A DNA stretch of 32,020 bases from VAZQ01 sp050179645 (GTDB lineage: Bacteria; Pseudomonadota; Alphaproteobacteria; Rhizobiales; Xanthobacteraceae): positions 1 through 32,020 of the forward strand of contig JBFXEX010000072.1 of the NCBI GenBank assembly GCA_050179645.1, read 5' to 3'. The notes under the pieces are model-generated. The model saw only the letters and a list, made by a program, of their open reading frames with translations, searched no databases and was not told the DNA's origin. Shown piece after piece: positions 28,455 to 32,020 of the stretch (its first letter is position 1; the number at the start of each line of letters is the position of its first letter). The translations under genes were made by a program, and so were the position numbers.

Positions 28455-29435
28455 GTGACGATCGCCCCGAAACAAGACTTTCCATCATTCGTTGTTTACC
28501 GCGATGAGTTCCGTGCCGTGGTTGGCGGCGATTTCCGATGCCCCGTCCTGATCGAGACCAACGCTCATGAGGGCCCGGTCTATGTCGCCTCCGAGAATGC
28601 ACTCTACTTCACCACCGTGCCTGAGCCTGGGCCAAAGAATATTGCCATCAAGCGGCTGCAGTTCGCTGGTGAAGAATTTCCTTTCAAGGCGCAAGCGCTC
28701 GACACGGTGCAGTTTCCGTCGAATATGGCGAACGGCATGACGCTCGATCGCGACGGCAGGCTTGTGATCTGCGAGCAAGGGACGCGCGAAACACCGGCCC
28801 GCATCAGCCGCATGGATATCAAGACCAGATCGTTTGAGACGGTGGTCGATCATTGGCGTGGACTTCGTTTCAACTCGCCGAACGACGTGGTCGTGAAGAG
28901 TGATCGCAGCGTCTGGTTCACGGACCCGAACTATGGCGAGGTCCAGGAGTTCAAGGGAGCCCCCGAGGTCGGCGCCTACGTTTATTGTCACGATCCGGCC
29001 ACGGGCGAGACGGAGGTGGTTGCGGACAGCTTCAACAAGCCGAATGGGCTTGCCTTTTCGCCGGACGAATCAGTGATTTACATCACCGACACCGGCGCCA
29101 ATCAGGCGCCAGGCAGCTATTTCGTCGGTCTGCCGCATCATATCCGCGCCTTTGACGTGCACGACGGGCGTCACTTGCGCAACGAACGCTTATTCGCGGT
29201 CGTCAGTCCCGGCGCCCCCGACGGGATCAAGCTCGATGTGGACGGCCGTGTCTATACGTCGTCGGCAACCGGCGTGCAGGCGTTTTCGCCGGCCGGCGAT
29301 CTCCTTGGTGAGATCAGGGCGCCGGGCGTGGCCAATTTCACCTTCGGCGGTCCCAACAACGATGTACTGTTTATTCTCGGGGACACGCAGATCTGGCAGG
29401 CCAAGCTTAAGGTCGCGGGCGTTCGCACGTACTGA
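28455..29435 (+). CDS. SMP-30/gluconolactonase family protein
   Basis: A 326-residue six-bladed beta-propeller of the SMP-30/gluconolactonase family. The frame opens at a TTG (28431) overlapping the GH15 stop, but the GTG at 28455 has GGAGG five bases before it and is the better start. Expected metal and substrate residues are visible: Glu39 (AHEGPVY), Asn143 (NSPNDVVV), Asn197 (KPNGLAFSPDE) and Asp256 (GAPDGIKLDVDG). Members hydrolyse sugar lactones to aldonic acids. No signal peptide is seen. The neighbours (glucosidase, aldose epimerase, sugar-type oxidoreductase) support a role in opening a gluconolactone-like product. Confidence 0.88.
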   Translation: MTIAPKQDFPSFVVYRDEFRAVVGGDFRCPVLIETNAHEGPVYVASENALYFTTVPEPGPKNIAIKRLQFAGEEFPFKAQALDTVQFPSNMANGMTLDRDGRLVICEQGTRETPARISRMDIKTRSFETVVDHWRGLRFNSPNDVVVKSDRSVWFTDPNYGEVQEFKGAPEVGAYVYCHDPATGETEVVADSFNKPNGLAFSPDESVIYITDTGANQAPGSYFVGLPHHIRAFDVHDGRHLRNERLFAVVSPGAPDGIKLDVDGRVYTSSATGVQAFSPAGDLLGEIRAPGVANFTFGGPNNDVLFILGDTQIWQAKLKVAGVRTY

Positions 29436-29470
29436 AGCCGGACGGACGGTCGACGCAACGAGGAAGCACC

Positions 29471-30526
29471 ATGCTTGTGCGGCCGTATGGGGTGACGCCG
29501 GAGGGCGAAGCTGTTGAGCTCTACACGCTGGGAGACGACAAGGGGTTGTGTGCGCAAGTCATCACGTATGGCGGGACGATCGTCGCGCTCGAAGTACCGG
29601 ATCGCAAGGGCGTTCGCGACAATGTCGTCCTCTCGCTCCCGTCTCTCGCCAAATACCTTGAGCAAGATGCCTATCTGGGAGCGCTGATCGGGCGCTTTGC
29701 AAATCGAATTGGTGGCGCGTCGTTCGTGCTCGACGGCCGCAAGTATCAGGTGTCCAGGAATGAGGGCGACAACTGCCTCCATGGCGGCCGCATCGGATTC
29801 AACAAAACGATCTGGAGCGTCGTCGATGCGGCCGACACGCCAGAGCCGCGCCTCACGCTTCGCCATCTTAGTCCGGACGGTGACCAGGGCTTCCCAGGCG
29901 CTGTCGTCGTCGACGTGACCTATGTCGTGTCGAGAGGGGACACGCTGCGGATCGTCTATCGTGCGGAAGCCGACCGCCCCACCGTCGTCAATTTCACCAA
30001 TCACACGTATTTCAATCTGGGGGGTGGCGCGAGCACAAGCATCCTGGAACACGAGCTGACGATCGCCGCCGAGCGCTACACACCGGTCGACGATCGCCTC
30101 ATTCCGACCGGAGAGATGCGAGACGTTGCGGGCACACCCTTCGATTTCCGGGAGCCGCACACGATCGGCGCCCGCATTGGCGCACAGGACGAACAGCTCA
30201 CGCTAGCGCTCGGATACGACCACAACTTCATTCTAGGTCCGGCGGCAAGTGGCGAACTTCGATTCGCGGCGCGAGCGCGTGATCCAAGTAGCGGGCGCAC
30301 TCTCGAAGTGCACACGTCCCAACCGGGACTTCAGTTCTACAGCGGCAATCACCTTGACGGCACGCTACGCGGGCCGAATGGCGAGATCTATGGCCGTCAC
30401 GCGGCTTGTGCCTTCGAAACGCAACACTTCCCGGACTCGCCGAACAAGCCTGCCTTTCCAAGCACCGTCCTGAATCCGGGCGACCGCTTCACCGGCACGA
30501 CGGAATTCCGCTTCAATATCGACTAA
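29471..30526 (+). CDS. galM: Aldose 1-epimerase (mutarotase)
   Basis: A 351-residue GalM-family enzyme that interconverts alpha and beta anomers of glucose or galactose. Catalytic and sugar-binding residues are seen: Arg in GRFANRI, His104 (NCLHGG), the acid His178 (NFTNHTYFNLGG) and the base Glu316 (CAFETQHFPDSPN). Length is as usual for the family. The AGGAAG ribosome site lies four bases before the ATG. It starts 35 bases after the lactonase gene, and the two are probably co-transcribed. Since the GH15 enzyme releases one anomer and sugar dehydrogenases often prefer one, a mutarotase fits this set. No signal peptide. Confidence 0.93.
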   Translation: MLVRPYGVTPEGEAVELYTLGDDKGLCAQVITYGGTIVALEVPDRKGVRDNVVLSLPSLAKYLEQDAYLGALIGRFANRIGGASFVLDGRKYQVSRNEGDNCLHGGRIGFNKTIWSVVDAADTPEPRLTLRHLSPDGDQGFPGAVVVDVTYVVSRGDTLRIVYRAEADRPTVVNFTNHTYFNLGGGASTSILEHELTIAAERYTPVDDRLIPTGEMRDVAGTPFDFREPHTIGARIGAQDEQLTLALGYDHNFILGPAASGELRFAARARDPSSGRTLEVHTSQPGLQFYSGNHLDGTLRGPNGEIYGRHAACAFETQHFPDSPNKPAFPSTVLNPGDRFTGTTEFRFNID

Positions 30527-30577
30527 ACCGGAAACGTCCAAGAAGTCGTGGTCCGAATGGTGTGCGGCGCGGGACAC

Positions 30578-32005
30578 CTATCCGGTCGCGGCAAGATGCT
30601 TGCCCAGCCGCAGTCCCCACGCATAGATGGTCAGAGACGGATTGACCCGGCTCGCGCGCGGCAATGCGCTGCCGTCGCCGACATAGAGGCCCTCCATGCC
30701 GTGGACCTTGCCGTGCGGATCGATCACGGATTTTGCCGGATCGTCGCCGGTCACGAGACTCCCGAGCGCATGCGCGGTGCCCGCCAGGCCCATATATTTC
30801 TCGAAGCCGACCAGACCCGCATGCAGCAGGCGGCCAATCCAGGCTTCGACCAGCGCCTCATGCTCTTTCCTTATCTTTTCCATGCGGTCGAGGCTATAAT
30901 CCATGACCGGTTTGCCGCCCGGACCGCCGGAGATGATACGGTTCTCCGGAGAGGACGAGTCTTCCGTGGTTGCCCAGAACCCGATGGCCCGCTTGCCCAG
31001 AAAACGGTCGAGGAAGCGCGGCATTTCCGGCGGCACTTGCGTGGCGAGAAGCTCGCCGTCGATCCAGCCGAGACATTGCATCGAGGAGTGCGGGAACCTG
31101 TCGTTGAAAAGGACAGCGGTCTTGCGCAGGACGTCATGGTCCTTGAATGGCGAGAACCCGAGTATTGCCGAGTTGAGGTGCATCTTGAAATTCGCACCCA
31201 CCAAATCACCGCGAGGAAGTGTGGTTCCGCTCGCTCGGAGATAATCCTGGAGAATGCGCGGGCTGGTCATGGCACCGGCGGCCAGCACCACCGTTTCCGC
31301 TTCGTGAGTGGAGCCGCCGGCGCATTTGACGCCGACGATCCGACGCGGATCGCCGGGCGCGGCAATGAGCTCGGATACCGGATCGCCGGCGATGAGCGTG
31401 AAATTCGGCTTGTCGCGGATATGGTCGATCAGGTTGCGTTCCGCGTCCGACTTGTAGCCCGACGGTGAGGCGAACCCGTCGAAATGCTTCATTTCCTCCG
31501 GATTGGAGAGGATATCCTTCGAAAGGCCGAGCGGCAGCGACTCCAGTTTCCAGCCCGGATCGGCAGTCGTGATCTTGTCGAGTAGCGCCTGGAGTTCGGG
31601 CTCGTTCTTGAAAGTGGTGATCTTGAGAAGCTCGGTCGCCTGGTCGTAATACGGCTCTAGCTCGTCGTAGCCGAACGGCCAGCCCAGCAACTCAAAGTTT
31701 GGCTCTGCCTCGAACTCGACGGGGCGGAAGCGGAACAGCGCCGCGCCGTACCACTTGGTCTTGCCGCCTACGTTGTAGAATTCGCCAGGAACGACCTCGC
31801 CGCCCTTTCCGTCGAGCCAAACCACATGGTTTTTGAAAACACCGTCTACAAATACTTGTCTGACGCTGATCGTGGAGGCATCACGCGGAAGAAAAGGCCC
31901 CTTCTCGATGAGGAGCACCTGCTTGCCGGCCAACACCAGTTGGTAGGCGGCGCTGCCGCCGCCCGCGCCACTGCCGATGATGATGACATCATATCTCGCC
32001 GTCAT
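30578..32005 (-). CDS. GMC-family FAD-dependent oxidoreductase
   Basis: A 475-residue flavoenzyme of the glucose-methanol-choline family. The Rossmann FAD motif GSGAGGGSAAYQL sits near the N-terminus and is followed by LLIEKG, the second FAD segment YNVGGKTKWYGAALFRFRP, GWPFGYDELEPYYDQA, and a C-terminal block with the probable active-site pair His412 (GTAHALGSL) and Asn455 (RVNPSLTI). The frame reaches an ATG at the right edge (32020), but the ATG at 32005 has GGAGAG five bases before it and begins MTARYDVIIIGSG, so the gene appears complete. Relatives oxidise sugars, alcohols or cholesterol; partner electron acceptors may be encoded outside. It is convergent to galM with a 51-base gap. A sugar substrate is an inference from context. 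Confidence 0.9.
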   Translation of the reverse strand: MTARYDVIIIGSGAGGGSAAYQLVLAGKQVLLIEKGPFLPRDASTISVRQVFVDGVFKNHVVWLDGKGGEVVPGEFYNVGGKTKWYGAALFRFRPVEFEAEPNFELLGWPFGYDELEPYYDQATELLKITTFKNEPELQALLDKITTADPGWKLESLPLGLSKDILSNPEEMKHFDGFASPSGYKSDAERNLIDHIRDKPNFTLIAGDPVSELIAAPGDPRRIVGVKCAGGSTHEAETVVLAAGAMTSPRILQDYLRASGTTLPRGDLVGANFKMHLNSAILGFSPFKDHDVLRKTAVLFNDRFPHSSMQCLGWIDGELLATQVPPEMPRFLDRFLGKRAIGFWATTEDSSSPENRIISGGPGGKPVMDYSLDRMEKIRKEHEALVEAWIGRLLHAGLVGFEKYMGLAGTAHALGSLVTGDDPAKSVIDPHGKVHGMEGLYVGDGSALPRASRVNPSLTIYAWGLRLGKHLAATG

Positions 32006-32020
32006 GGTTCTCTCCGCCAT

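Overview
The window looks like a chromosome segment of a high-GC alphaproteobacterium of the order Rhizobiales, most like the Bradyrhizobium/Rhodopseudomonas group. The grounds are strong GC bias at third codon positions, palindromic intergenic repeats of the type common in those genomes (CATTGCGAGCGAAGCGAAG and CCCCGCGGAAACGGGGACC), many solute-binding-protein genes and a dense set of aromatic-acid genes. No rRNA, tRNA, CRISPR array, phage gene or insertion sequence was recognised. The genus is an inference.

Layout. (1) 1-1135: 3' part of a GNAT-type acetyltransferase gene, then two nested palindromic repeats. (2) 1136-5757, minus strand: cyoABCD, a complete cytochrome bo3-type quinol oxidase without cyoE, with a nicotinamidase gene (pncA) at the end. 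(3) 6044-10992, plus strand: a large secreted heme dioxygenase/peroxidase of the alpha-dioxygenase type, an MBL-fold hydrolase with an altered metal motif, and an amidohydrolase with the metal ligands of gamma-resorcylate-type decarboxylases. A perfect TGTGA-N6-TCACA palindrome lies between blocks 2 and 3. (4) 11157-19284, minus strand: a crotonase and an aromatic acyl-CoA ligase (4-base overlap), a TAXI-type TRAP transporter (binding protein plus fused permease) and two Bug-family binding proteins without TctAB membrane partners. This reads as uptake and CoA activation of an organic, possibly aromatic, acid. (5) 19285-20154: a less GC-rich stretch with one small coiled-coil gene. (6) 20155-26022: a molybdenum hydroxylase large subunit (minus strand) facing a UbiD-type decarboxylase, followed by DoxX, cupin and two-domain VOC genes (plus strand). 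(7) 26557-32005: a GH15 glucosidase, an SMP-30 lactonase, an aldose 1-epimerase and, convergent, a GMC oxidoreductase. Together they could form a glucose-releasing and glucose-oxidising route.

The most unusual items are the 960-residue secreted alpha-dioxygenase-like protein with its neighbours, the molybdenum hydroxylase subunit that lacks its usual FeS and FAD partner genes, the mixed TRAP/Bug transport block, and the sugar-oxidation set. None is proven to be a new system from sequence alone.
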